Notes: generated from the sequence alone by a model not told the origin. 64,000 nt of DNA from Acinetobacter sp. N54.MGS-139 (GCA_000980495.1 LARN01000007.1:10225-74224); one strand, 5' to 3'; numbered from the stretch's first letter, positions 47,430 through 57,124 are shown. Program-made: numbers and translations.

Positions 47430-48173
47430 ATGAGACAAGTTTTTCGCCAATTGCCGTGGATCCATCCTCAGATCGATCCGCGAATACAACAGTTCTTCAA
47501 TCAGTACGGGCGGTATCTTCGCCTCAAGCAGGGCGCTTCGATTTTTAACGGCGGTGACACAGGAGAAATCGCTTTGGTCCTCAGCGGGCTTGGTGTCTTC
47601 TCGTTTCCGGATAAGCATCTTAAAAATCACTATCTTTCCTTGATTCCTCCAGGCTCTTTGATGGGCGATGTGGACGGGCTTACGCACGAATCCGTGAACG
47701 TTTATGACAGCGCTTTTCGTGACTCGGAGGTCCGCCTGATCAAAAGAGATATTTTCAGAGACTTCCTTATCCAAAACCCGGAGCTTTTGCATGCGCATAC
47801 TCTGTCGGTGATTGCGCACCATGAATCCTGCATGGAAGCATTAATCGCCAATTCGACGTTAACGCTTCCCGAACGCCTTCAGGTTCTCTACGCAAGTCTG
47901 GCGGCTTCTCTCGGAAAATCTTCAGAGATGAAAGGTTTTGTCAGTATTCCGTTGACACTGACTGCGGTTGAGCTCGCCAGCTTTGTAAATGCTTCTCGTC
48001 AGTCTGTTTCCTCCGTCCATACCGAGATCGAGTCAAACGGAGAGATCGTGAGGAAGAGAGGAGAGACGCAGCTCGCTAAAAACTTCATTAACGGGTGTTT
48101 TGACTGGCTGGAAAACGGAGCCCAGCCCTCTGTGCGCATTCGCAAGAGGCGAGAAAAAACGTCAGCTGCCTGA
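47430..48173 (+). CDS. Crp/Fnr-family transcriptional regulator
   Basis: 247 residues from ATG 47430, preceded by GGAAGG; a GTG six bases earlier is possible. The N-terminal cyclic-nucleotide-binding-like barrel (about 30-115, LRLKQGASIFNGGDTGEIAL, LSLIPPGSLMGD) is followed by the dimer helix and a Crp-type winged helix at about 170-215 (LTLTAVELASFVNASRQSVS SVHTEIE). No N-terminal four-Cys cluster, so it is not a classical FNR oxygen sensor. It is 110 bases upstream of a cytochrome/flavoprotein pair, with two matching palindromes at its 3' end, so it probably controls that pair and itself. Confidence 0.9.
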   Translation: MRQVFRQLPWIHPQIDPRIQQFFNQYGRYLRLKQGASIFNGGDTGEIALVLSGLGVFSFPDKHLKNHYLSLIPPGSLMGDVDGLTHESVNVYDSAFRDSEVRLIKRDIFRDFLIQNPELLHAHTLSVIAHHESCMEALIANSTLTLPERLQVLYASLAASLGKSSEMKGFVSIPLTLTAVELASFVNASRQSVSSVHTEIESNGEIVRKRGETQLAKNFINGCFDWLENGAQPSVRIRKRREKTSAA

Positions 48174-48226
48174 CACTTTTGGAGCAGCAGCAAAAGGAGG
48201 TCTGTAAAAGTGTCAGATAGCTGACA
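48161..48226 (+). promoter_or_regulatory. Paired palindromes between Crp-type regulator and cytochrome gene
   Basis: Two sites with FNR-like geometry: GTCAG-CTGC-CTGAC at 48161-48174 (over the regulator stop codon) and TGTCAG-ATAG-CTGACA at 48211-48226, about 51 bases apart. In addition CTGACACTTTT (48170-48180) and AAAAGTGTCAG (48206-48216) form an 11-base perfect inverted repeat. The half-site GTCAG differs from the FNR TTGAT and Crp TGTGA, so the regulator may have its own specificity (inference). Confidence 0.6.
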
Positions 48227-48282
48227 ACAAGCGTTGTTCATCGTTTTTATATTGGTTTTAAACCTCAAATAAGGAAGCAGAG

Positions 48283-48630
48283 ATGAACAAAAAATTAGCT
48301 GCATTAGTCTTTGCAGTCTTCGGCGCATTCATGGTAGAAGTCTCGGCTGCCGGTGTTGCAGAGTTTCATACCGCTAAAGGCCAAGATTGTGCGGCCTGTC
48401 ACGCGGACGGCAAACCTTCAAGTTCAAATGTTTCGGAAGCGGCTTGTCAAAAATGTCACGGTGAAGAGCCTGCAGGCAAAGCTTTAGAAATCGAAGGCAA
48501 AAGGGTTGCCAATATTCACAAAACGCATTTCGACACTTTTGAATGCCTACAGTGTCACAAAGGCCACTCACAGTCCGTTATTGCCTGCGCCGAGTGCCAC
48601 AAAGGCGCACAAAGCATCCAAGTCCCTTAA
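48283..48630 (+). CDS. Small periplasmic tetrahaem cytochrome c
   Basis: 115 residues. Signal peptide ending near VSAAG, then four CXXCH motifs: CAACH (36-40), CQKCH (55-59), CLQCH (88-92), CAECH (102-106), with extra His for bis-His ligation. Size and spacing resemble the haem domain of flavocytochrome c fumarate reductases. It is encoded 30 bases upstream of the flavoprotein and probably hands electrons to it. A clear ribosome-binding site (AAGGAAGCAG) precedes the ATG. Matured by the Ccm system at 30546-37699. Confidence 0.93.
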   Translation: MNKKLAALVFAVFGAFMVEVSAAGVAEFHTAKGQDCAACHADGKPSSSNVSEAACQKCHGEEPAGKALEIEGKRVANIHKTHFDTFECLQCHKGHSQSVIACAECHKGAQSIQVP

Positions 48631-48660
48631 TTACTTAACTTCTCACCAAGGAGAATAAAA

Positions 48661-50355
48661 ATGTCAAAAGTTGAACTTTCTCGCCGCGGTTTCCTTAAAG
48701 GTACGTTGGCTGCAACAGGCGCAGCCATGGCCGGAACTGCAGCTCATGCCGGTGATATTCCTGAAAAGTGGCAGCAGCCGAAGTGCAGCGGCTGGAGCTG
48801 GGAAAAACCGGCGGCCAAGATTGCTCCGGAACAGATTAAAAAGACAGTGGATACCGACGTTGTGGTGATCGGTGCAGGTCTTGCGGGTTTTGCAGCCGCA
48901 CTGGCAGCCGCTCAGGAAGGTGCCAAAGTCGTTTTGGTAGAAAAAACACGCGGCTGGAGCTGCCGCGGCGGTCACATCACCGCATTCAACAGCTCTCTGC
49001 AGAAGAAGATGGGCATCGATATCGATGCAGCTGAGATCGTTCGTCGCCTGGTTGCTTGGGGCCAGGGCAGGATGGATGAACGCCTGCTTTGGATGTTTGC
49101 TAGAAAGTGCGGCGACTGCATGGATTGGGCCATCGACATCGCAGGCAAACACGACACAAACGTGACGCTGTGGGAAGGCTACTACAAAGGTCCGACATAC
49201 ACCGAGTTCCCCGTCACGCACTTCTTCTATAACAAGAACATCAATCTTGACTATACCTATGGTAACTCGGAAGGTATCGGCAATGTCGCGCTCATGCCCT
49301 GCTTTGAAGAAGAACTGAAGAAAGCCGGCGTCACACTGATGTACCGTACTTCTGCCGTTCAGTTCCTTCAGGACGCGAACAAGCGCGTTACCGGTCTTAT
49401 CGCCGGCAGACCGAATAACTACACACAGATCAATGCCGCAAAAGGCGTCATTATTGCAACCGGCTGCTACGGCTCCAATGAAGAAATGAGAAAGGCTTTT
49501 GCTCCGTATTCTCTGCATGCCGACGCTCAGATCTACTTCCCGACCAAATCCAATACCGGTGACGCTCACATCATGGCAATGCAGGTCGGCGGCGTGATGC
49601 AGAAGAACGATAATCATGCCGCAACCGTTCACTTAGAGGCCGGCGCCGGCAGCTATGGCTTCCTGCATGTGAACGCCAACGGCGAACGCTTCATGAACGA
49701 AGACGTCAACACGCAGTCCAAGTCTTGCTCCAAGGAGCTTCAGCCGCACGGAATTGCATGGACGGTCTACGACTCCAACTGGACACAGGATGTGAAGAAA
49801 CAGGTTGACGGTAACCTCGCCGGCGGTCTCTTCTACGGACAAATGTGGCAGCCTTGGGGCAACGGCTGGAACGTTGAAATTGAAAAGGCTTCCCAGGCGC
49901 AGCACATCAAGGACGGCAAGGTTGTCGTTGCCGATACACTGGATGAACTTGCTCAGAAGATGGGCGTTCCTGTTGAAGCCTTTAAAGCAACCGTTGCCCG
50001 CTACAACGAATTGGCAGCTAAAGGCCATGACGATGATTTCGGCAAGCGTCCCGAACTGCTAACACCGATTCAGAAGGGCCCGTTCTATGCCGGCCGTCTT
50101 GTCAGCACGCTCTTGGCTATGTCCGGCGGTCTCCATACCGACCCGAGCCTTCATGTCTTAGATAAGAACGATAAGCCCATCGAGGGGCTCTATGTTTGCG
50201 GCGCGGCCGCCGGTGATTACTTCGGCTCCGGTGACTATCCGACAATTTGCCCGGGTATGAACCATGGAAGAGCTTTGACGTTCGGACGTTTGGCAGGCGT
50301 TATGGCCGCCGGCGGTGACATCGATAAGACAGTGAAGTCTATGGATATTAAGTGA
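48661..50355 (+). CDS. Tat-exported FAD-dependent reductase of the fumarate reductase flavoprotein family
   Basis: 564 residues. Twin-arginine signal (LSRRGFLKG, residues 6-14), FAD motif VVVIGAGLAGFAAALAAA (67-84), the SCRGGHITAFN loop, and the C-terminal FAD-binding end TFGRLAG. It forms a pair with the tetrahaem cytochrome, so it is a split flavocytochrome c. The substrate-site segments differ from fumarate reductases: the HHTMGG-like segment reads LLAMSGG and the conserved Asn-Arg-Leu-Gly-Gly motif is replaced by a GDYPTICPGMN segment. Substrate is therefore unlikely to be fumarate and remains unknown. Terminator follows. Confidence 0.9.
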   Translation: MSKVELSRRGFLKGTLAATGAAMAGTAAHAGDIPEKWQQPKCSGWSWEKPAAKIAPEQIKKTVDTDVVVIGAGLAGFAAALAAAQEGAKVVLVEKTRGWSCRGGHITAFNSSLQKKMGIDIDAAEIVRRLVAWGQGRMDERLLWMFARKCGDCMDWAIDIAGKHDTNVTLWEGYYKGPTYTEFPVTHFFYNKNINLDYTYGNSEGIGNVALMPCFEEELKKAGVTLMYRTSAVQFLQDANKRVTGLIAGRPNNYTQINAAKGVIIATGCYGSNEEMRKAFAPYSLHADAQIYFPTKSNTGDAHIMAMQVGGVMQKNDNHAATVHLEAGAGSYGFLHVNANGERFMNEDVNTQSKSCSKELQPHGIAWTVYDSNWTQDVKKQVDGNLAGGLFYGQMWQPWGNGWNVEIEKASQAQHIKDGKVVVADTLDELAQKMGVPVEAFKATVARYNELAAKGHDDDFGKRPELLTPIQKGPFYAGRLVSTLLAMSGGLHTDPSLHVLDKNDKPIEGLYVCGAAAGDYFGSGDYPTICPGMNHGRALTFGRLAGVMAAGGDIDKTVKSMDIK

Positions 50356-50404
50356 TTTTGAGACTTGGGCGCCGGGACACGTCTCTCGGCGTTTTATAAA
50401 AACC

Positions 50405-50439
50405 AAAAGCGAAAATCGGATCTCCGGTTTTCGCTTTTT
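50405..50439 (+). terminator. Rho-independent terminator after the flavoprotein gene
   Basis: A stem of about 16 pairs (50405-50420 with 50423-50438, one T-G pair) rich in A on the left and ending in CGCTTTTTC. It could also act for the convergent small lipoprotein gene. Confidence 0.85.
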
Positions 50440-50495
50440 CAACAGAGGCTCTTGAAACGGATTGTTCTAAGAGCGCTCTCAAATATTTTTTCGGT

Positions 50496-50702
50496 TTAGT
50501 ACCGATGGTAGCCGCGGTGCGGCATTCTCTGCTGAGGTTCTGCGCAAGGATATTGCGGATATGCAGAATTGTCATACCGATGGGGGCCGTAGTAGCCGTC
50601 GGAGGCGTACGGACGATGGTCGTTGTAATAATGGCCGTGGTGCATACAGCCGGCAATGAAGGGTAACGACAGCAAAGCAAGGACGATTGTAAAACGCTTC
50701 AT
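50496..50702 (-). CDS. Small His/Tyr-rich lipoprotein
   Basis: 68 residues. Signal and lipobox LLSLPFIAGC, so the mature lipoprotein starts at Cys19. The mature part is very rich in His and Tyr (MHHGHYYNDHRPYASDGYY), with Pro and Arg. Metal binding is possible from composition but not shown. Preceded by AAGGAGAT. No homologous family recognised. Confidence 0.7.
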   Translation of the reverse strand: MKRFTIVLALLSLPFIAGCMHHGHYYNDHRPYASDGYYGPHRYDNSAYPQYPCAEPQQRMPHRGYHRY

Positions 50703-50845
50703 AACGATCTCCTTAGAACAACTTCTTCCAATCTAAACGATCTTGTGTTTGTGACAAGTGTTAGAGCCTAGGATTTCTACTTAAGCTAGTAGTATCTCTG
50801 TCTTTGGTACAGACGGTTTCCTGCCTAGGTGTGAAGGCTTCCATT

Positions 50846-50933
50846 TGCTAAAATCAACAAATTAGGCTCGGTGCGAGCAGAGGCTAGGAAGCTTCGACTC
50901 AATCCGGCTGTTCCATTAACGAAAGGAAGTCCG
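50846..50933 (+). promoter_or_regulatory. Probable promoter and leader of cysS
   Basis: TGC-TAAAAT at 50846-50853 fits an extended -10 element. The transcript would begin near 50861, just before a hairpin GCTCG-GTG-CGAGC at 50866-50878. The ribosome-binding site AAAGGAAG precedes the ATG at 50934. No T-box motif was recognised. Confidence 0.4.
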
Positions 50934-52328
50934 ATGGCCTTAAAAATTTACAATACGCTCTCTCGTAGCGTGGAGCCCTTTAAATCCATTACACCCGGAA
51001 AAGTCGGAATGTATGTATGCGGCGTTACCGTCTACGATGACTGCCACATTGGACACGGAAGAACATTTATCGCTTTTGACGTGGTAAGACGCTGGCTTCA
51101 GGAGAGCGGCTACGACGTCAAATTCGTCCGCAACGTAACGGACGTTGATGACAAGATTATTAAACGCGCGGCAGAACGCAAGATTCTGCCGTCCGAACTG
51201 GCAGAAACCTACACCAAGCGTATGCAGGAGGATCTCGAAGAACTCGGCTGCCTGCCGCCGAGCGTTGAACCGAGAGCGACTCAGTACATTCCTAAGATGC
51301 TTGCCCTGATCGAGAAACTCGAAGAAAAAGGCTATGCCTATCAGGATAAGAACGGCGACGTCGATTTCTCCGTTCGAAAATTTAAGCCTTACGGCGCTTT
51401 ATCCGGCAAGAAAGTCGACGAACTGCAGCCCGGAGAACGTGTCAAAGTCGAAGAAGCAAAACAGGATCCGCTGGACTTTGCACTTTGGAAGAGGGCTAAA
51501 CCCGGTGAACCTGAGTGGGATTCCAAATGGGGCAAAGGCCGTCCCGGCTGGCATATTGAATGCTCGGCAATGAGCTGCGATCTGCTCGGAGAAACGTTTG
51601 ACATCCACGGCGGCGGCCCGGATTTGATGTTCCCGCACCATGAAAATGAAATCGCTCAGAGTGAAGCCGCCAACGGCAAGAAGTTCGTGAACACTTGGAT
51701 GCATTCTGGTCCGCTGCGCGTCAACGGCGAGAAGATGAGTAAGTCTCTCGGCAACTTCTGGACCATCCGTGATGCCTTAAAGGAAACCAATACTCAGTAC
51801 GGCGACAAAAACGGAAACGAAACGCTCCGTTTCTTCTTACTGCGCTCCCATTACAGAAGCCCGATTGATTTCTCTTCTGCTTTGGTAGAAGACGCCCATC
51901 AGGCGCTGATTCGTCTTTATACGGCGCTTAAAAATACGTCGGCAGATGACAAGCCTCTGGACTGGAACGAAAAGTATGCCGCTCAGTTCAAAGAAGCGAT
52001 GGATGATGATTTCAACACTGCCCAGGCTGTTGCCGTTCTCTTTGAATTGGCTAAGGAAGTCAATCAGACAAAGTCTCCGGAACTTGCCCGTCAGCTCAAA
52101 AAACTCGGAGGTGTGCTCGGTATTCTGCAGTTGGATCCGGAAGCCTTCGTCAAAGGCGCTGTGGATTCAGTAGACGAAGCCGCCGTCGAGGCTTTGATTG
52201 CAGAAAGAAAGGCTGCTAAAGCCGCCAAGAACTGGGCGCGGGCTGACGAAATCCGTAAGGAGCTCCTAGAGAAGAATATTGTCTTGGAAGATGCTCCGGG
52301 CGGCGTGACAACTTGGCGCAGAGCTTAA
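50934..52328 (+). CDS. cysS: Cysteinyl-tRNA synthetase
   Basis: 464 residues from ATG 50934; a frame from 50871 would add 21 residues unlike the family. Class I motifs: the zinc Cys in [20 protein letters not shown] with [18 protein letters not shown] and [14 protein letters not shown] (further zinc ligands), and KMSKSLGN. The C-terminal anticodon region is intact. The stop overlaps the next gene by one base (TAATG). Confidence 0.97.
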   Translation: MALKIYNTLSRSVEPFKSITPGKVGMYVCGVTVYDDCHIGHGRTFIAFDVVRRWLQESGYDVKFVRNVTDVDDKIIKRAAERKILPSELAETYTKRMQEDLEELGCLPPSVEPRATQYIPKMLALIEKLEEKGYAYQDKNGDVDFSVRKFKPYGALSGKKVDELQPGERVKVEEAKQDPLDFALWKRAKPGEPEWDSKWGKGRPGWHIECSAMSCDLLGETFDIHGGGPDLMFPHHENEIAQSEAANGKKFVNTWMHSGPLRVNGEKMSKSLGNFWTIRDALKETNTQYGDKNGNETLRFFLLRSHYRSPIDFSSALVEDAHQALIRLYTALKNTSADDKPLDWNEKYAAQFKEAMDDDFNTAQAVAVLFELAKEVNQTKSPELARQLKKLGGVLGILQLDPEAFVKGAVDSVDEAAVEALIAERKAAKAAKNWARADEIRKELLEKNIVLEDAPGGVTTWRRA

Positions 52329-52984
52329 TGCCTATGACAAAGCAAACCGGTAAGCCCGAATGGTGGGAGCAGGCGAAAAAAGAGCTTTCCGAGGCAGATC
52401 CTGTCATGGCAGAAATCATTAAAGCCAATCCCGAAGGGTACCTCGAAACGCGCGGGAACCCTTTCGAGACGCTGCTCCATTCCGTGATCGGACAACAGAT
52501 CTCTGTAAAAGCAGCCGCTAATATTTGGGAACGGTTTGCTAAGTCCTGTAAGGAAATCAAACCTGAAATTATTAGCCGCAAACATCGCCGAACTTTGAGA
52601 ACCGCGGGTTTGAGCGAACGTAAGATCGATTACGTTTTTGATATCTGTCGTTTCTTCATAGAAAATCCGGATGCGGCCGACGGCTTTCAGCATCGTTCCA
52701 ATGAAGAAATCATTAAGGAGCTTTGCACGATTAAAGGTGTGGGCCCTTGGACGGCAGAGATGTTTTTGATCTTTGCGCTCGGACGCCCGGATGTTGCCCC
52801 GATGATCGATTACGGTTTCATCAAAGCCGTCGGTCGGGCCTACTTCCCGGAAATCGCATTTGAAGAGTGGTCAGCGGCTGACCGCAAAGAAGAAATGTCA
52901 TCGGTGATTGCCAAATGGGGTCCATGGAAAACCGCCGGCACATGGTATTTATGGCGAAGCCTGAAGAACGGACCGATGCAGTAG
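52328..52984 (+). CDS. alkA: DNA-3-methyladenine glycosylase II family protein
   Basis: 218 residues. The HhH-GPD core is visible: NPFETLLHSVIGQQISVKAA, then the helix-hairpin-helix LCTIKGVGPWTAEMFLIFAL, and the catalytic Asp in VAPMIDYGFIKAVG (about Asp161). It removes alkylated purines from DNA. It is shorter than Escherichia coli AlkA because the N-terminal beta domain is missing, as in many compact AlkA-like enzymes. Starts within the cysS stop codon. Confidence 0.92.
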   Translation: MPMTKQTGKPEWWEQAKKELSEADPVMAEIIKANPEGYLETRGNPFETLLHSVIGQQISVKAAANIWERFAKSCKEIKPEIISRKHRRTLRTAGLSERKIDYVFDICRFFIENPDAADGFQHRSNEEIIKELCTIKGVGPWTAEMFLIFALGRPDVAPMIDYGFIKAVGRAYFPEIAFEEWSAADRKEEMSSVIAKWGPWKTAGTWYLWRSLKNGPMQ

Positions 52985-52996
52985 TAAAGGAATAAC

Positions 52997-53968
52997 ATGG
53001 CAAAAGTCACCTACTTAGAATTTGAAAAACCCGTTGCACAGCTTGAGGAAAAGATTCAGGAGCTCCGCGATATGAGTTCCGGATCCGAGGGTCTGGATTT
53101 AACGAGCGACATCAACGGGCTCGAAAGGAAAAAAGCCAAACTTCTCAAGGAAATCTTCAATAAGCTTTCTCCTTGGGAGATGTCGCTTCTGGCTCGCCAT
53201 CCGAATCGTCCGTACACGTTGGATTACATCAACATGATTTTTACGGACTTCCACGAATTGCACGGTGACCGTGCTTACGCGGATGATCCTTCAATTGTTG
53301 GCGGCATGGCTCGTTTCAACGGTGAGCCGGTCATGGTCATCGGACATCAAAAGGGCAGAGATACGCGCGAAAGAACCTTGCGTAATTTCGGCATGAGCCG
53401 TCCGGAAGGCTATCGCAAAGCGCTCCGCCTGATGCAGACAGCCGAGAAGTTCTCCATGCCGATCTTTACCTTCGTCGATACGCCGGGCGCTTATCCCGGC
53501 ATCGGGGCTGAAGAACGCGGTCAGTCCGAAGCGATCGGTCACAATCTCTATGTGATGAGTCGACTGAAAACCCCGATCGTGGCAACAGTGATCGGTGAAG
53601 GCGGCTCCGGCGGCGCTTTAGCCATCGCAGTTGCCGACGTCGTACAGATGCTTCAGTACTCTACTTACTCCGTGATTTCACCTGAAGGCTGTGCTTCCAT
53701 TTTGTGGAAGAGCGCGGCTAAAGCTCCGGATGCGGCAAAAGCCTTGGGATTAACAGCTCATCAGCTCTTGGATGTCGGACTGATCGACAAGATCCTGCCC
53801 GAACCTTTGGGCGGCGCTCATCGCGATCCTGAAGCGATGGCGCAAACCTTAAAGCGTTCTCTGAGCGATTCACTTCGCACATTGAAACGCATGAGTACGG
53901 AGGAGCTTTTAGAAGAGCGCTACAAGAAGCTTCTCAACTACGGAAAATATGCCGAAGTCGAAAAATAG
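52997..53968 (+). CDS. accA: Acetyl-CoA carboxylase carboxyltransferase subunit alpha
   Basis: First committed step of fatty acid synthesis. 323 residues. Motifs: [18 protein letters not shown] at the N-terminus, [40 protein letters not shown] and [15 protein letters not shown]. It follows alkA by 12 bases with an AAAGGAAT ribosome-binding site and overlaps tilS by 20 bases. Confidence 0.97.
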   Translation: MAKVTYLEFEKPVAQLEEKIQELRDMSSGSEGLDLTSDINGLERKKAKLLKEIFNKLSPWEMSLLARHPNRPYTLDYINMIFTDFHELHGDRAYADDPSIVGGMARFNGEPVMVIGHQKGRDTRERTLRNFGMSRPEGYRKALRLMQTAEKFSMPIFTFVDTPGAYPGIGAEERGQSEAIGHNLYVMSRLKTPIVATVIGEGGSGGALAIAVADVVQMLQYSTYSVISPEGCASILWKSAAKAPDAAKALGLTAHQLLDVGLIDKILPEPLGGAHRDPEAMAQTLKRSLSDSLRTLKRMSTEELLEERYKKLLNYGKYAEVEK

Positions 53969-55385
53969 TTCTTCAGAAAAGAAAGCTGTCCGCGGCATCA
54001 CAACACGTGTCCGGGCAGCGCTTGAAAACACCGCCCGACAATTGCAGTTGTCAGCCGACGGGCTGCCGATTGCATCCGGTGAAAAACCGATCAATGTGGT
54101 TGTCGCTTTCTCGGGCGGTTTGGATTCTTCCGTCCTTCTTTACGCCGCCTCCCAGCTTAAGGGAAAGTCTTACGGCGAAATCACTGCGGTCCACGTCCAC
54201 CACGGACTCTCAAAGCACGCCAACGAATGGGCCGAATTTTGCGCAGAACGCGCCAGGAAATACGGCGTGAATTTTGTACTCAGAAAAGTGACGGTGCCCT
54301 CCGGCGGTGCCGGCTTTGAAGCCGAAGCGCGTCAGCTTCGCTACGCTGTTCTTGAAGAAGAAGCAAAAAAGGCAGGGGCCGATGCAATCTTAACGGCTCA
54401 TCATTTAGACGACCAGCTCGAAACTTTTCTTATCCAGTGGATGAGAGGCGCCGGTCCTGCGGGTCTTGCTGCCATGCCTCCGCTGCTTCGTAAAGACGGA
54501 TGCACCATCATGCGGCCGCTGCTCGGATTTCAGAGGGCAGAGCTGGGACGTTTTGCCGAAATCCGCGGCATCAAATGGATCGAAGACGAAAGCAACGAAG
54601 ATACGAAATATCTTCGTAACGCGATTCGACACAACATCATCCCCGAACTGGAAAAAATTCGTCCGGGATTCAAAGCGGCAGCTGCACGCAGCGTAGAACT
54701 GATTGCGGAAGCAGCAGAAACGCTCCGAGACGTCGCAGAAGACGACTTTAAACAGGCGTCCGAGAATGAAGGTAAATATCTTCGCATTGAAGATTTTTTG
54801 GCACTTCCTGCAGGACGCAGAGCTCGTGTCTTGAGACTGTGGCTGGACAGAGTCGGCTTTAAACCTTTGCCGAGGGTCCGCCTCCTTGAAATCATTCGAC
54901 AGATCAAAGAAACGACCAAGCAGAGTGTCTGCCTCTTGTTTTCCGATGGTTTGGAGATTCGGAAATACGGTTCCCGCCTAATGGTGACCGAACATGAAAA
55001 ACCGGAAAGCGAAGCTGAGATCGTTCTCGAATGGAACGGAGAATCGGAAATCGACTTGCCGCAGTACAACGGAAAGCTTGTTTTCACACCGGCAGAAGAG
55101 GGCTTTAACGAAGGCTATCTGAAAGCGCAGCCGCTCTCGATTCGCCGGCGTTCGGGCGGAGAAAAAATCAAGATTCACAAATTCCGGCCCCGCAAGGCCC
55201 TCAAAATGCTCTTTCAGGAAGCAGGGATTCCTGAGTTTGAACGCAAGAACCTTCCTTTGGTTTGGCGCGGCAAAACCCTGATTTATGTGGGCGGTGTCGG
55301 GTCCGAAGTTCGCGAACAAGTGGATGATGACGGGACGCCGCGGTACCGAATTGAATTCATAAAAAATCCCGGCCTATTTTCTTAA
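53949..55385 (+). CDS. tilS: tRNA(Ile)-lysidine synthetase
   Basis: Converts cytidine 34 of tRNA-Ile(CAU) to lysidine. 478 residues. The PP-loop ATPase motif is SGGLDSS (55-61), followed by [34 protein letters not shown] and [12 protein letters not shown]. The C-terminal TilS domains end with [20 protein letters not shown]. The N-terminus has about 45 residues before the PP-loop, more than usual. It overlaps the end of accA; an alternative downstream start is not evident. Confidence 0.95.
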   Translation: MPKSKNSSSEKKAVRGITTRVRAALENTARQLQLSADGLPIASGEKPINVVVAFSGGLDSSVLLYAASQLKGKSYGEITAVHVHHGLSKHANEWAEFCAERARKYGVNFVLRKVTVPSGGAGFEAEARQLRYAVLEEEAKKAGADAILTAHHLDDQLETFLIQWMRGAGPAGLAAMPPLLRKDGCTIMRPLLGFQRAELGRFAEIRGIKWIEDESNEDTKYLRNAIRHNIIPELEKIRPGFKAAAARSVELIAEAAETLRDVAEDDFKQASENEGKYLRIEDFLALPAGRRARVLRLWLDRVGFKPLPRVRLLEIIRQIKETTKQSVCLLFSDGLEIRKYGSRLMVTEHEKPESEAEIVLEWNGESEIDLPQYNGKLVFTPAEEGFNEGYLKAQPLSIRRRSGGEKIKIHKFRPRKALKMLFQEAGIPEFERKNLPLVWRGKTLIYVGGVGSEVREQVDDDGTPRYRIEFIKNPGLFS

Positions 55386-55395
55386 CAGACCGGGA
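55361..55395 (-). terminator. Probable terminator of the ABC importer operon (minus strand)
   Basis: On the minus strand TCCCGG (55395-55390), 17-base loop, CCGGGA (55372-55367), then TTTTTT. It overlaps the end of tilS on the other strand. Confidence 0.6.
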
Positions 55396-55419
55396 ACGGA
55401 AGAATTTCAAAAGTTTTTG

Positions 55420-56220
55420 TTAGTCGACGGTAAGCAGGGCTTCGGGATCATCGAACTCTGCACCGCTGGCCTTCTCGAAAAGCTCCAGCAGAGACTGAAT
55501 CGTCAGCTCTTTCTTCTGTTCTCCCTTAACATCCACAACGACGCGGCCTTCGTGCATCATGATCAGACGATTGCCAAAACGCAGAGCATCGCGCATATTG
55601 TGCGTGATCATAAGCGTCGTGAGATTGCCTTCAGAAACACGTTTCTGTGTCAGGTTTAAGACTTTTTCAGCAGTTTTCGGGTCTAGTGCAGCTGTGTGTT
55701 CGTCGAGTAACAAAAGCTTTGGCGGGACCAGAGTTGCCATCAGCAGCGTGATGGACTGTCTCTGACCGCCGGAGAGCGTTCCGATACGAGTCTCAAGCCG
55801 ATTTTCCAGTCCCAAATCCAGCTCTTTCAATGCCTCTTTGAATTCAGTCAATTGACTGCTTTTTGAGCTCCATTTGAGGGACAGGGGCTTGCCGCGGCGG
55901 CTGGCCATAGCAAGGTTCTCGGCAACCTGCATGTCTCCCGCAGTGCCTTTCATCGGGTCTTGGAAGACTCGTCCGATGTACTTGGCACGAACATGCTCCG
56001 GCATGCGTGTGACGTCAACCCCGTCAATGAGGATATGCCCTTTATCAGGATAGAAGACGCCTGCAATGCAGTTCATTAGAGTGGACTTGCCGGAACCGTT
56101 GGAACCGATGACTGTGACAAAGTCCCCTTCCTCGAGCGTCAGGCTCACACCGCGAAGGGCTTTTTTCTCGTTCGGGGTGTTCGGGAAGAAGGTCTTATGA
56201 AGATGAGTGATCTTAAGCAT
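55420..56220 (-). CDS. ABC transporter ATP-binding protein (TrpXYZ-like importer)
   Basis: 266 residues. Walker A GSNGSGKSTLM, signature LSGGQRQSITLLMATL, Walker B LLLLDEHTAALD and H-loop MITHNM. The C-terminus ends EFDDPEALLTVD. It belongs with the permease (56213) and the binding lipoprotein (57125) in one operon, with an eight-base overlap with the permease gene. The type is the importer with ABC_sub_bind lipoprotein described for Trp/Tyr in streptococci; substrate here unknown. Confidence 0.93.
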   Translation of the reverse strand: MLKITHLHKTFFPNTPNEKKALRGVSLTLEEGDFVTVIGSNGSGKSTLMNCIAGVFYPDKGHILIDGVDVTRMPEHVRAKYIGRVFQDPMKGTAGDMQVAENLAMASRRGKPLSLKWSSKSSQLTEFKEALKELDLGLENRLETRIGTLSGGQRQSITLLMATLVPPKLLLLDEHTAALDPKTAEKVLNLTQKRVSEGNLTTLMITHNMRDALRFGNRLIMMHEGRVVVDVKGEQKKELTIQSLLELFEKASGAEFDDPEALLTVD

Positions 56221-57109
56221 CGGCTTCCTCCGAACGCTTCATGATGGCGAATTTGTTTTTGATCAAAGGAAGAGAAAGTGCAATCGCAACCAGTACGGCC
56301 GTGAAGAGCTTGAGGTCATTTGGCGGCATACCGAGTTCCAAAACGATGGCGATCACGGCACGGTAAACCACAGAGCCGAGAACAACAGAGATCAGCCAAT
56401 TCTTGAAGCTGCGGGTTCCGAAAAGCACTTCACCGATGATCACAGAAGCCAAGCCGATCACAATCGTACCGGTACCCATTCCTACGTCGGCAAAGCCGTT
56501 GCTTTGGGCAACCAGAGCACCGGAAAGCGCAACCAAACCGTTAGAGATCAGCAAGCCGAGAATGACCATGACGTTGGTGTTAATGCCTTGTGCACGGGCC
56601 ATCTGAGGATTGCAGCCGGTGGCTCGAATAGCAGTACCGAGAACTGTTCCGAAGAACCAGTACATGATCGCCCCTACGATAACTGTGGCAACCAAGCCCA
56701 CAATCAAGGTGGCAACGACCGAAGAAACACCGAAGAGATTTTCAGTCAGCGTGAAGACAGTTTCTGCGCGGAGCAAAGGGACGTTCGCTTTGCCCATGAT
56801 CATGAGATTAACGGAGTAAAGACCGATCATGGTCAGAATGCCGGAAAGCAATGCGGGGATCTTGAGTTTGGTGGTCAGAAGTGCGGTGACCGTACCGCCG
56901 ATGCAGCCGGCAATCAGCGCAATCAGCATGGCGAACCAAACGGAGTGGCCGGCGTCGATCAGGGTGGCGGCGACGGCAGCACCGAGAGGAAACGTGCCTT
57001 CAACGGACAAGTCCGAGATATCCAGGACGCGGAAGGTAAGGAAGACGCCGAGGGCCATGATGGCCCACAGCAAACCTTGAGAAACGGTGGATAAAACTAA
57101 ATCTAACAT
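56213..57109 (-). CDS. ABC transporter permease (BPD_transp_2-like)
   Basis: 298 residues with about eight to nine membrane helices. Signatures include GVFLTFRVLDISDLSVEGTF near the N-terminus, TALLTTKLKIPALLSGILTM and IRATGCNPQMARAQGINTNV, typical of branched-chain-amino-acid-like permeases and of TrpY-type permeases. Transcribed between the binding protein and the ATPase genes, 15 bases after the former. Confidence 0.92.
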   Translation of the reverse strand: MLDLVLSTVSQGLLWAIMALGVFLTFRVLDISDLSVEGTFPLGAAVAATLIDAGHSVWFAMLIALIAGCIGGTVTALLTTKLKIPALLSGILTMIGLYSVNLMIMGKANVPLLRAETVFTLTENLFGVSSVVATLIVGLVATVIVGAIMYWFFGTVLGTAIRATGCNPQMARAQGINTNVMVILGLLISNGLVALSGALVAQSNGFADVGMGTGTIVIGLASVIIGEVLFGTRSFKNWLISVVLGSVVYRAVIAIVLELGMPPNDLKLFTAVLVAIALSLPLIKNKFAIMKRSEEADA

Positions 57110-57124
57110 TGTCAGAACTTTTGA

